In this document: positions 54,328 to 62,556 of the stretch, in pieces
Numbering within the stretch: position 1 is the stretch's first letter
Layout of the letters: every line of letters begins with the position of its first letter
Assembly (NCBI GenBank): GCA_951635545.1
Contig: OX620685.1
Span: 3,100,001 to 3,164,000, forward strand
From: CAG-873 sp910578365
GTDB lineage: Bacteria; Bacteroidota; Bacteroidia; Bacteroidales; Muribaculaceae
Direction: 5' to 3'
DNA length: 64,000 nucleotides
Made by a program: the position numbers and the translations under genes
Notes under the pieces: model-generated
The model's database searches: none
What the model was told of the DNA's origin: nothing
Seen by the model: only the letters and a program-made list of their open reading frames with translations

Positions 54328-57147
54328 ATGAAAAAAACTAATTTATTCATGGCTGTTGTCATGGCTATGGCCGCGTCGTCCGTGAGCGCATCGGCCCAGG
54401 TGGTGACTACCACGCCTGCACCATTGCAGCAGAACAGCGACAACGTAGTGCTGACCTATCATGCCGCAGCCGCAGAAGGCAACAACGGGCTTGCCAATCT
54501 GCCCGAAAGCTCCTATCTTTATGCCCACATCGGACTTGTGACTGACAAGAGCGCAAGCACCGGCGACTGGAAGTATGTAGTTACCGACTGGCCCGCGAAC
54601 GACGGTTCTAACGCACAGACCGTAAACACCGACAAAAACCACCTGGTATACACAGCTCCAAACACCTACACACTTACCATCGGAAATCTGCGCGAATATT
54701 TCGGTGTTACCGACCCCTCTGAAAATATCCGGTACATAGCCATGGTGCCGCGTACCGCCGATGGTCGTAAGCAAGCCGGCATGGCCGACGGAAGCGATAT
54801 TCTTATCGACGTGCTTTCCGAAGGATTCGACATCAGCTTTGCATCGAATGCCGATAAACTAAGTCCGGTATTCAAGAAAGCCACAACACTGCGCTTTACG
54901 GTGCAGAGTACCACTGAAGCCGATCTCGATATTTCGGTAAACGGCACGTCAATAGCATCGAAAAGCGGTGTTACCGAGCTTACAGCCGAATACAAACTCG
55001 AAAACGCAGGCAACTACCAGGTGGTGGCTACCGCTACCGCTGGAGGTAAGACTCTCAGCGCAAGCAGGAGTTACGCCATGGTGGGTGCGGCCGAAGCCGG
55101 CATTTACCCCGGAGGTGTACCCAAGATGGGAACTGTTAAGAACGCCGACGGCAGCGTCACCTTCTGTCTTGCAGCACCACAGAAAGAGAGTGCCGTACTC
55201 ATAGGTTCGTGGAACGACTACGGCATCTCCGACGAGAGCAACATGAAATACCAGGACTACGAGGGCAACCGCTACTTCTTCACCACTGTCAACGGCCTCG
55301 ACAACAGTACCTATTACAACTATTATTTTGTAGTAATCGGCTCCGACAACCGCAGCTATAACGTGGGCGACCCCTACTGCCACCTTGTGCTCGACTACTA
55401 CAACGACAAATGGCTCGACCCCGCCGTATGGCCCGACATGCCGCAGTACCCCTACAACAAGGTGCCCGACAACACCATGATCTCGGTATATAAAGGCGAT
55501 ATGGACGACTACAACTGGAGCAGTTTCCAAATTCCCGACCACAATAATCTGATAGTGTATGAGATGCTGTTGCGCGACTTCACCGGCACTGTGGGTGAGT
55601 CGAATGGCAACGGTACAGTACGTCAGGCCATCGAAAAGATTCCATACCTGAAGGAGCTCGGCGTGAATGCCGTCGAAATCATGCCTGTAATGGAGTTCAA
55701 CGGCAACAACTCATGGGGCTACAACACCAACTTCTACATGGCTCCCGACAAAGCCTACGGCTCACCCGACGACTACAAGGAATTCATCGACATATGCCAC
55801 CGCAACGGCATTGCAGTGATACTCGACATTGTATTCAACCAGAGCGACGGCCTGCATCCATGGTACAAAATGTACAACATTGCCTCAAACCCCTTCTACA
55901 ACCAGACCGCTCCACATGCGTACAATGTACTCAACGACTGGAACCAGGACAACGACCTGGTACAGCAGCAGTGGACCGATGCCCTGAAGTACTGGCTCAC
56001 CGCATATAACGTCGACGGTTTCCGCTTCGACCTCGTAAAGGGCCTCGGCGACAATAACTCCTACGGCAACGGCACCGACAACTACAACAACTCACGTGTC
56101 GAGCGCATGAAGCGCCTGCACGATGTAATCAAGTCGGTGAAACCCGACGGCATCCACATCAACGAAGACCTTGCACAGGCATTCGAAGAAATAAAACTGG
56201 GCGAAGACAAGCAGATACAGTGGAGCAATATCAACGGCAACTCATGCCAGTATGCAATGGGCTATAACGAAAGCTCCGGCAACGGCAAATATCTCAGCTG
56301 CTTCTATGCTCCGTCGAACGAGAAACGCCCCTGGGGCAGCACTGTGTCGTACGCCGAAAGCCACGACGAGGAACGCATGGGCTACAAATGCGTGACATGG
56401 GGCGCAGCCGGTGTCAAAAACTCCACCCCGACCATTATGAAGCGACTGGGCAGCGTGGCGGCAATAATGCTGATGACTCCCGGCCCAAAGATGATATGGC
56501 AGTTCGGCGAACTCGGAGCCGACCAGACCACCAAGAGCCAGAACGGCGACAACGATACAAGCCCGAAGATGGTAGTCTGGAATTATCTCGACGACCCCGA
56601 CCGCATGGCCCTGCACGATGTGTACAAGCAGCTCTGCCACCTGCGCACCGAGAATCCCGACCTCTTCGGCCCGGATGCCGAATTTGAATATTCAGGCGGC
56701 ACAAACATGACCACCCTGCGCACTCTGCGGGTGAGAAACGGCAAGAAAGAGGCTATTGCATTCATCAACCCGGCCATCAGCGGCGAACCACGCGCGGTAA
56801 ACGCCGCCAGCACTGTGCTTAACGCCAACAACTGCAAACTGGTGGCCGCATCAGCAGGCTTCGAACCCGTTCTCTCCGGCACAGGCACCAGTGTAGCGGT
56901 AACAGTACCGCCTCACAGCATGGCGGTATTCGCCACCATAGATACAGCCGGCGAAGGCGACATAACAGCCGACCTTGACAGCGCCCCCGCAGTATACGGC
57001 GGCAACGGCCGTATTGAAATCATCGGCGACTATGTGTCGGCCGAGGCATATACCCTCGACGGCCGCTGCTGCGGACTCGAAAACCTTGCCGCAGGCATAT
57101 ATGTAGTGCGCGTCGACGGACGAAGCTACAAGGTAGTAGTGCGTTGA
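54328..57147 (+). CDS. Secreted alpha-amylase-family glycoside hydrolase (GH13) with type IX-like C-terminal tail
   Basis: Predicted extracellular or surface starch-degrading enzyme. The 939 residues begin with a signal peptide (MKKTNLFMAVVMAMAASSVSASA). Residues ~25-150 and ~150-250 are beta-sandwich modules and ~255-370 an E-set/CBM48-like domain (FCLAAPQKESAVLIGSWND). The GH13 barrel follows: NAVEIMPVMEF, GIAVILDIVFNQ, VDGFRFDLVKG with nucleophile D568, HINEDL with acid/base E613, and SYAESHDEER with D680. The last ~75 residues end in AYTLDGRCCGLENLAAG and IYVVRVDGRSYKVVVR, resembling a type IX secretion sorting domain. The start at 54328 is set by the promoter; glycogen genes at 1-4 kb fit a glucan theme. 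Confidence 0.88.
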   Translation: MKKTNLFMAVVMAMAASSVSASAQVVTTTPAPLQQNSDNVVLTYHAAAAEGNNGLANLPESSYLYAHIGLVTDKSASTGDWKYVVTDWPANDGSNAQTVNTDKNHLVYTAPNTYTLTIGNLREYFGVTDPSENIRYIAMVPRTADGRKQAGMADGSDILIDVLSEGFDISFASNADKLSPVFKKATTLRFTVQSTTEADLDISVNGTSIASKSGVTELTAEYKLENAGNYQVVATATAGGKTLSASRSYAMVGAAEAGIYPGGVPKMGTVKNADGSVTFCLAAPQKESAVLIGSWNDYGISDESNMKYQDYEGNRYFFTTVNGLDNSTYYNYYFVVIGSDNRSYNVGDPYCHLVLDYYNDKWLDPAVWPDMPQYPYNKVPDNTMISVYKGDMDDYNWSSFQIPDHNNLIVYEMLLRDFTGTVGESNGNGTVRQAIEKIPYLKELGVNAVEIMPVMEFNGNNSWGYNTNFYMAPDKAYGSPDDYKEFIDICHRNGIAVILDIVFNQSDGLHPWYKMYNIASNPFYNQTAPHAYNVLNDWNQDNDLVQQQWTDALKYWLTAYNVDGFRFDLVKGLGDNNSYGNGTDNYNNSRVERMKRLHDVIKSVKPDGIHINEDLAQAFEEIKLGEDKQIQWSNINGNSCQYAMGYNESSGNGKYLSCFYAPSNEKRPWGSTVSYAESHDEERMGYKCVTWGAAGVKNSTPTIMKRLGSVAAIMLMTPGPKMIWQFGELGADQTTKSQNGDNDTSPKMVVWNYLDDPDRMALHDVYKQLCHLRTENPDLFGPDAEFEYSGGTNMTTLRTLRVRNGKKEAIAFINPAISGEPRAVNAASTVLNANNCKLVAASAGFEPVLSGTGTSVAVTVPPHSMAVFATIDTAGEGDITADLDSAPAVYGGNGRIEIIGDYVSAEAYTLDGRCCGLENLAAGIYVVRVDGRSYKVVVR

Positions 57148-57171
57148 GTTCAGTTCCGACATAGCATTGTG

Positions 57172-57201
57172 AATCCCGGGCCGGAAGACCCGGGATTTTT
57201 T
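57172..57201 (+). terminator. Intrinsic terminator of the amylase gene
   Basis: AATCCCGGG and CCCGGGATT form a perfect stem over an 8-base loop, followed by a T-run. Confidence 0.88.
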
Positions 57202-57254
57202 GTCTGTTTCCCCGGACACATTCTCCGACATTTTATGTTGATTTTAGTTAAAAA

Positions 57255-57286
57255 TTTCGGGGTTTTAAAATTAATATCTATATTTG
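57255..57286 (+). promoter_or_regulatory. Promoter of thrC
   Basis: TTTC (57255-57258, one mismatch), 20 bases, TATATTTG (57279-57286), giving a ~39-base leader. Confidence 0.55.
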
Positions 57287-57329
57287 TAACTGAAATGCAG
57301 CGAAAACTTCGCTGTCGAACGCAATCGAA

Positions 57330-58640
57330 ATGCCCTATATAAGTACTAACCACAATTCACCACAAGTAGGACTGACGGAAGCGATATTACGCAGCATCGC
57401 TCCCGACAAAGGTCTATATATGCCGGAGCAGTTGCCTCGCGTGCCTAAAGCATTCATTCGCAACTCTGTGGAAATGAGTCTTCAGGAAATTGCCTATGCC
57501 GTATGCAACACTTTGCTTGGCGATGAAATCGAGGCATGGATGCTCAAAGAGGTTGTCGACAACGCCTTCAACTTCGATATTCCGCTGGTACAAATCGGCG
57601 GCGGTACCGCAGTGCTGGAGCTGTTTCACGGCCCAACTCTGGCAATAAAGGATATCAGTTCGCGCTTCATGGCCCGGCTGTGCATGCAGCTCAGCCGCAA
57701 GTTTGGCAGAAACATGCAGATGAATGTCCTTATGGCCACAAACGGCAATTCGGGAGGCGCCATAGCCGATGCCATAGCCACGCTGCCTGATGTGAATGTA
57801 TACGTGTTGTTCCCCAAGAACGACAGGCGACACATAGGCGACAATCTGCGCGGCACCTCGCCGAACGTAAAGGCTGTGGAAGTACAGGGCAATATCGACA
57901 ACTGCAAAGAGATAGTCCGCATGGCCATGAGCGACGAAAGTCTGCGCGACAGAATGCATCTGGTTACAGCCAATTCGGTGAACATAGCGCGTCTGATTCC
58001 AATGATAGCGATTTATTTCCATGCAGTCAGCCGTATGATGGCAGAAGGAATCGCCCCCGCCGAATGCCCGGTGGCGATACCGGTTGGCAACATGACAGCG
58101 CTCACCGCCGCCGTAATGGCGCGCCGCATGGGACTGCCGCTCGGTCAGCTGGTGGCGGCCTGCAATGCCAACAGCCATTTTTGCGACTTTCTGCAGTTCG
58201 GCAGCGGCGCAATGCCCAGAGTGACAGTCGAAACCTACGCCCGGGCCATGGACATGGGAACACCTTCGAATCTTCCGCGCATGATGCATCTATACAACGG
58301 CGATATCGCGGCCATGCGCGGCGATATAAACGCTGTAAGCATTACCGACGAACAAATCAGCAGCACCATAGCCTCTGTATACAGCCGCTGCGGATACCTG
58401 CTCGACCCGCACTCGGCCGTGGCATACGCTGCCCTGGAACAGACCTACCCCGACACCACCCACCGCATGCTGCTTGCGACATCCCACCCGGCTAAATCGC
58501 AACAAATAGTCGAAGCCGCCACAGGCACCCCGCTGAAAGTGCCCGAACGGCTTGCCTACTCGTCGCACCTCAAGCGTCACTCGGTGAAACTGCCGCCCAC
58601 CTACCCCGCTTTCCGCAAATTTCTGACAAACCCTAATTAA
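57330..58640 (+). CDS. thrC: Threonine synthase
   Basis: PLP-dependent conversion of O-phosphohomoserine to threonine. The N-terminal YISTNHNSPQVGLTEAILRSIAPDKGLYMPE is typical of the E. coli-type (class I) enzyme. The PLP lysine is K107 in HGPTLAIKDISSRFMAR (the family usually has LAFKD). ATNGNSGGAIADAI binds the phosphate, and the C-terminal HPAKSQQIVEAATG is conserved. Length 436 residues. In many Bacteroidales thrC follows thrA and a phosphoglycerate mutase, but here neither is adjacent; an amylase gene precedes it. Confidence 0.92.
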   Translation: MPYISTNHNSPQVGLTEAILRSIAPDKGLYMPEQLPRVPKAFIRNSVEMSLQEIAYAVCNTLLGDEIEAWMLKEVVDNAFNFDIPLVQIGGGTAVLELFHGPTLAIKDISSRFMARLCMQLSRKFGRNMQMNVLMATNGNSGGAIADAIATLPDVNVYVLFPKNDRRHIGDNLRGTSPNVKAVEVQGNIDNCKEIVRMAMSDESLRDRMHLVTANSVNIARLIPMIAIYFHAVSRMMAEGIAPAECPVAIPVGNMTALTAAVMARRMGLPLGQLVAACNANSHFCDFLQFGSGAMPRVTVETYARAMDMGTPSNLPRMMHLYNGDIAAMRGDINAVSITDEQISSTIASVYSRCGYLLDPHSAVAYAALEQTYPDTTHRMLLATSHPAKSQQIVEAATGTPLKVPERLAYSSHLKRHSVKLPPTYPAFRKFLTNPN

Positions 58641-58664
58641 TACAAACTTTAACATTGATATAAA

Positions 58665-59018
58665 ATGTCAAGCATCAAGAAATTCAAAAAACAGGTACGC
58701 TACGCCTGCGGTGATCTTGCAGCCGAAACTCTGGTAGCCTCGTACTACATCAACGGCTTCTCGCGTGAAGACGCACACCGTATTATCTGCGACGTGGCTG
58801 CACTGCAGACCGATACTGTATCCAAGTGCAAATTCTACTTCGACAAGAGCCGCCGCGATTTTGCCAACGATGCCGAATACCGCAAGGCCCGCCGCACTTA
58901 CTTCAAGGCTGCTTTCGCCAAACTGCGCCAGAACTTCAACCTGCGCATGGAGGAGATTGTGAAGGAAATGAACAAAGCCCTTCCGACAGAAGCCAAGGAA
59001 GCCAACAAAGCGAAATAA
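58665..59018 (+). CDS. Small basic protein of unknown function
   Basis: A 117-residue, lysine- and arginine-rich, mainly helical cytoplasmic protein (MSSIKKFKKQVRYACGDLAAETLVASYYINGFSREDAHRI...). I recognise no domain. The pattern of alternating charged and aromatic residues (KCKFYFDKSRRDFANDAEYRKARRTYFKAAFAKLRQNF) and a Lys/Ala/Glu-rich tail suggest an RNA- or DNA-associated or ribosome-linked role, but this is inference. It stands 24 bases after thrC and 3 bases before the acyltransferase gene, so it is co-transcribed with both. Codon use looks like its neighbours, supporting a real gene. Confidence 0.7.
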   Translation: MSSIKKFKKQVRYACGDLAAETLVASYYINGFSREDAHRIICDVAALQTDTVSKCKFYFDKSRRDFANDAEYRKARRTYFKAAFAKLRQNFNLRMEEIVKEMNKALPTEAKEANKAK

Positions 59019-59021
59019 ACA

Positions 59022-59561
59022 GTGAATCTTGCTGCAAGACTGCTGCGGCTGGCCGGCTGGACACTGCATGTGAGTGTGCCCGACTATCCGCGGTGCCTTA
59101 TCTGTGTGGCGCCACACACCAGCAACTGGGACTTCGTAATAGGCAAGCTGGCCTATGCGGCGATTGGCCGCAGGGCCGGCTTTCTGATGAAACAAGCCTG
59201 GTTTTTCTGGCCTATGGGCTGTTTTTTTCGCGCTATCGGCGGTGTGCCGGTGCCACCTAAAGGCAGCGGCGGCGACCTTGTCAACACCCTCATTGAACGG
59301 TTCCGCGAATCTAAGCGCCTCACTCTGGCCATTACTCCCGAAGGCACACGTAGCCGAAATCCTAACTGGCGCACCGGTTTTTTGCGCATAGCCTACGGAG
59401 CTGACATACCTATAGTGCTGGGAGCGATAGATTTCAGCACCAAATCGGTGTATCTTACCAAGACCTTCAACCCCACCGGCGACCTCGAAGCCGACATGAA
59501 AGCCATAAAGGACTATTACAGACCGTTTACCGGTAAATTCCCCGAAAAGTTCGCCTTATGA
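59022..59561 (+). CDS. 1-acyl-glycerol-3-phosphate acyltransferase-like protein (PlsC family)
   Basis: Predicted membrane-associated lysophospholipid acyltransferase. The catalytic H-x4-D motif is APHTSNWDFVIG and the substrate motif TPEGTRSRNPNW. The preceding CLICVAPHTSN strand and FFRAIGGVPVPP fit the PlsC fold. Length 179 residues, short for the family. The start is a GTG at 59022, three bases after the preceding stop; no ATG is available before the conserved region. It ends overlapping the amidase gene by four bases (ATGA). Confidence 0.85.
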   Translation: MNLAARLLRLAGWTLHVSVPDYPRCLICVAPHTSNWDFVIGKLAYAAIGRRAGFLMKQAWFFWPMGCFFRAIGGVPVPPKGSGGDLVNTLIERFRESKRLTLAITPEGTRSRNPNWRTGFLRIAYGADIPIVLGAIDFSTKSVYLTKTFNPTGDLEADMKAIKDYYRPFTGKFPEKFAL

Positions 59562-60361
59562 AATTCAATAACAGCCTAAAGATTGGCGTATTGCCTCTGG
59601 ATATATGTTTTCTGAATCCTGAAGAGAATTTCAGCAAAATCGAGAATGCTCTCGAACTACTCGAACACGGCACCGATTTACTCGTCCTTCCCGAGCTGTT
59701 CAGCACCGCGTTCATAGCCGATGCCGGAGTGGCTTTGGAAAAAGCCGAGCCTTATGACAATGACGCCGACTCAACTCTGGGCCGTATGCTGGCATGGGCC
59801 CGAAAATACAATGTGGCCATATGTGGCAGCTATCTGAAACTCGACAGCGAGCGGCGACCGGCCAACCACTGTGTATTCGTGGAGCCGTCGGGAGAGTTTG
59901 CTGTTTACGACAAGCGCCATCTGTTCGGCATAAGCCGTGAAAGTGAATTTTATGGGGCCGGTGAAAGCGAACCTCCGGTAGTTCGTTATCGTGGCTGGAA
60001 TATAAGCATGACAGTTTGCTACGACCTGCGTTTCCCGGCATGGTGCCGCAACCGCGGACTGCGTTACGACATGTTGCTCATACCGGCCAACTGGCCCGAC
60101 TCGCGCAGTTATGCGTGGAGCCATCTGCTTATTGCGCGGGCAATCGAAAATCAGGCGGTGGTGGTAGGCGCTGACCGTTCCGGTACTGACGACTATGGTT
60201 GTTATGACGGTCTGAGCGAGGTATATGATTTCATGGGAAAGCCGGTTGGCGTGCTCAGCGACAGCGGCATTATCTATGCCACCCTGCTTAAAGACAAATT
60301 GGAACAGTACAGGCGTCGTTTCCCATTTTACAAAGATGCCGACAACTACCGATTTGAATAG
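59558..60361 (+). CDS. Nitrilase-superfamily omega-amidase
   Basis: Hydrolyses small amides such as 2-oxoglutaramate. The Glu-Lys-Cys triad is visible: E46 in LVLPELFSTAF, K119 in AVYDKRHLFGIS and C154 in MTVCYDLRFPAWCRN. Length 267 residues, matching YafV/NIT2-like enzymes. Substrate preference is inferred from resemblance to YafV. The ATG overlaps the acyltransferase stop, so the two are translationally coupled though functionally unrelated. Confidence 0.88.
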   Translation: MKFNNSLKIGVLPLDICFLNPEENFSKIENALELLEHGTDLLVLPELFSTAFIADAGVALEKAEPYDNDADSTLGRMLAWARKYNVAICGSYLKLDSERRPANHCVFVEPSGEFAVYDKRHLFGISRESEFYGAGESEPPVVRYRGWNISMTVCYDLRFPAWCRNRGLRYDMLLIPANWPDSRSYAWSHLLIARAIENQAVVVGADRSGTDDYGCYDGLSEVYDFMGKPVGVLSDSGIIYATLLKDKLEQYRRRFPFYKDADNYRFE

Positions 60362-60460
60362 CATACCCGGATTAGAAGTGCTCCCACAACCCCTCCTATA
60401 GTGCCCTGCTTAATAACTATATAATAAATATTGGGAAACGGGGTCTAAAAGTATAAAAAC

Positions 60461-60497
60461 CAACGGGGCAACCTCTTTTGAAGGCTGCCCCGCAGTT
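60461..60497 (-). terminator. Intrinsic terminator of rpmH
   Basis: On the minus strand CGGGGCAGCC pairs with GGTTGCCCCG (one mismatch) over a ~9-base loop, followed by GTTTTTATAC. Confidence 0.8.
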
Positions 60498-60518
60498 GTA
60501 TTTTGCAAGGAAATTGGT

Positions 60519-60674
60519 TTACTTGCTGGCAATCGAGTCCGAAACGGTCAGACGGGCACGGCCTTTAGCACGACGACGTGCGAGGACTTTGCGACCATCG
60601 GGGGTAGACATTCTTTCACGGAAACCGTGTTTATTAACTCGCTTGCGGTTAGAGGGTTGGAAAGTTCTTTTCAT
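60519..60674 (-). CDS. rpmH: 50S ribosomal protein L34
   Basis: Small basic protein of the large ribosomal subunit. Translating the minus strand from the ATG at 60674 gives 51 residues beginning MKRTFQPSNRKRVNKHGFRE with the family signature continuing as RMSTPDGRKVLARRRAKGRARLTVS. It has a full consensus promoter and its own terminator, so it is transcribed alone. The usual partner rnpA (RNase P protein) is not adjacent. The gene is short and easily missed by length-limited gene callers. Confidence 0.96.
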   Translation of the reverse strand: MKRTFQPSNRKRVNKHGFRERMSTPDGRKVLARRRAKGRARLTVSDSIASK

Positions 60675-60717
60675 TGCCTTTATAGTTTGTTGATTATTTT
60701 TCTTGCTTTTCGGAGTG

Positions 60718-60749
60718 CAAATTTAGTAGTTTTTTTTGAATATTGCAAA
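60718..60749 (-). promoter_or_regulatory. Promoter of rpmH
   Basis: On the minus strand TTTG (60749-60746), 20 bases, TAAATTTG (60725-60718), giving a leader of about 40 bases. Confidence 0.75.
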
Positions 60750-60803
60750 TATTCGAGCGCTTTATTTCTTTATTTGCGTAATTTTACGTAATTTTGTACT
60801 GAA

Positions 60804-62057
60804 ATGAATATAAGCAACTGGATATCCCTGCGCCTGAAGTTGGGCGGCGGCGGCTCGCGAAGCGCCTCCGCCGGGGTGGTGATTGCCGTAGCCGGGGTGG
60901 CACTGGCACTTATGATTATGGAGTTCACCGTATGTATAGTACTCGGCTTCAAGCATCAGATACGCGATAAAATCAGTGGGTTCGAGTCTGAAATTTCCAT
61001 TGGCCCCCGATATACTGATTCATCCGGAGCTACCGCAGCCACCATACAGCTAACTCCGCAGTTAATCCGCGCTATAAGCGAGGCGGCTCCCCGGGCCACA
61101 GCTTCCGTAGTACTGCGCCAGCCGGTGATGCTGAAGACTGCCGACGATTTCTGCGCTCTGATTCTGACAGCCCGCGACGATAACCATGGTTTTGCTTTCG
61201 AACGGTCGATGATTATTGATGGCGTATGGCCCGACTATACCCGGGATAGTTGTGTCAACCATATTGTAATATCGGCCACCACAGCAAAACAGCTGCAGAT
61301 ACAGACCGGCGAAAAAATCGAGGCCACATTCTTTATCAACGACAATATAAAATCGCGCCGATACACCGTGGCAGGCATCTACAGGTCGGATATCAGCGAC
61401 TACGACGGCACAGTAGCGTTCGCCGGAATCAAAGGTCTGCGCCGGGTGGCCGGTATAGACTCCATAAGCGGCACCGGCATAGACATCAGCGGCTTGCCTG
61501 TGGATAGTGTGCCGGCTGTTTCACAGCGCCTGTACGACATTCTGCTCGACGATTACTACAACGGACGCAGTGAGTATATCTACCCTGTCGACACGGTGCT
61601 GCATAAAGGTTCGATGTATTTCAACTGGCTGTCGCTCCTCGATACCAATGTGGTGGTAATATTCGCGCTGATGCTTTGCGTGGCCGGATTTACGCTTGTG
61701 TCGAGCCTTTTTCTGATTGTACTTGAGCGAGTTTCGACTATAGGCATATTGCGCACCCTCGGAGCGTCGAGGCGACTTATCCGCGGCATATTCCGCCGCA
61801 TGGCCATGCGAATGGCACTGATAGGTATGTTCATAGGCAATATTTTTGGTCTGGGTCTGATGTGGCTGCAACAGCATTTCGGACTGCTGCAACTCGACCC
61901 TCAGATGTATTATTTGCGCAGTGTTCCGGTAGAATTCGATTTCACCGCCATACTCCTTATCAACATCGGAGTAGCCGCCGCAGCGTGGCTTGTACTCACA
62001 GTTCCGGCCATAGCCGCATCGCGCGTGGATCCCGCCCAAAGCGTGCGATATGAATAG
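60804..62057 (+). CDS. FtsX-like ABC transporter permease (LolC/LolE or MacB-type)
   Basis: Inner-membrane permease of 417 residues. The first transmembrane helix lies at ~22-47 (AGVVIAVAGVALALMIMEFTVCIVLGF), then a ~220-residue periplasmic domain, then three helices from ~280 to the C-terminus, separated by RVSTIGILRTLGASRRLIRGIFRRMA, the coupling helix typical of FtsX/LolE proteins. LolCE extract lipoproteins for outer-membrane delivery, so that role is plausible, but no ATPase gene is adjacent and MacB-like functions remain possible. A TAATTTTG box ends seven bases before the ATG, implying a leader of only a few bases. Confidence 0.85.
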   Translation: MNISNWISLRLKLGGGGSRSASAGVVIAVAGVALALMIMEFTVCIVLGFKHQIRDKISGFESEISIGPRYTDSSGATAATIQLTPQLIRAISEAAPRATASVVLRQPVMLKTADDFCALILTARDDNHGFAFERSMIIDGVWPDYTRDSCVNHIVISATTAKQLQIQTGEKIEATFFINDNIKSRRYTVAGIYRSDISDYDGTVAFAGIKGLRRVAGIDSISGTGIDISGLPVDSVPAVSQRLYDILLDDYYNGRSEYIYPVDTVLHKGSMYFNWLSLLDTNVVVIFALMLCVAGFTLVSSLFLIVLERVSTIGILRTLGASRRLIRGIFRRMAMRMALIGMFIGNIFGLGLMWLQQHFGLLQLDPQMYYLRSVPVEFDFTAILLINIGVAAAAWLVLTVPAIAASRVDPAQSVRYE

Positions 62058-62100
62058 AGCTTCAAAAAAAATGTCAAAATTCATCATTTTTGGCCTTTGT

Positions 62101-62132
62101 TTTGTTATAATGGAAATATATAGTTAATTTTG
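62101..62132 (+). promoter_or_regulatory. Promoter of rsfS (and probably ftsH)
   Basis: TTTG (62101-62104), 20 bases, TAATTTTG (62125-62132), with the rsfS ATG 21 bases on. Confidence 0.72.
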
Positions 62133-62152
62133 CATCACCAAAATCATCACGC

Positions 62153-62521
62153 ATGCCAAATAAAAACAATATCAATGACCTCTCAAAACTTATTATTGAA
62201 GGTATCCAAAATCGTAAAGGTCGCAATATAAGCATAGTAGATATGACCCACATAGAGGCAGCTCCGGTAAGCCGCTTCATAATTGCCGAAGGCAACAGCA
62301 ACATGCAGGTCGGAGCGATAGCTGACAGCGTACGCGAGTTTGTGCTTGAAAACGGCGATACAAAACCTTATAATTACGACGGCTACACAAACGCAGAGTG
62401 GATTGTGGTAGACTACGGCGACACCCTGGTACACATATTCCAGCCCGAAGCACGAATCCGCTACAACCTCGAAGACCTCTGGAGCGATGCCGTTATAACC
62501 GATATTCCGGATTTAGATTAA
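62153..62521 (+). CDS. rsfS: Ribosomal silencing factor RsfS
   Basis: Binds L14 on the large subunit and blocks subunit joining when nutrients run low. The 122 residues have the family core: LIIEGIQNRKGRNISIVDM, SRFIIAEGNSNMQVGAIADSV and the hallmark EWIVVDYGDTLVHIFQPEARIRYNLEDLW. It is followed after 35 bases by ftsH, a common Bacteroidetes arrangement. Confidence 0.93.
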   Translation: MPNKNNINDLSKLIIEGIQNRKGRNISIVDMTHIEAAPVSRFIIAEGNSNMQVGAIADSVREFVLENGDTKPYNYDGYTNAEWIVVDYGDTLVHIFQPEARIRYNLEDLWSDAVITDIPDLD

Positions 62522-62556
62522 TCATTCCCGCAAGGAGAAACTACACATAATCCTAT

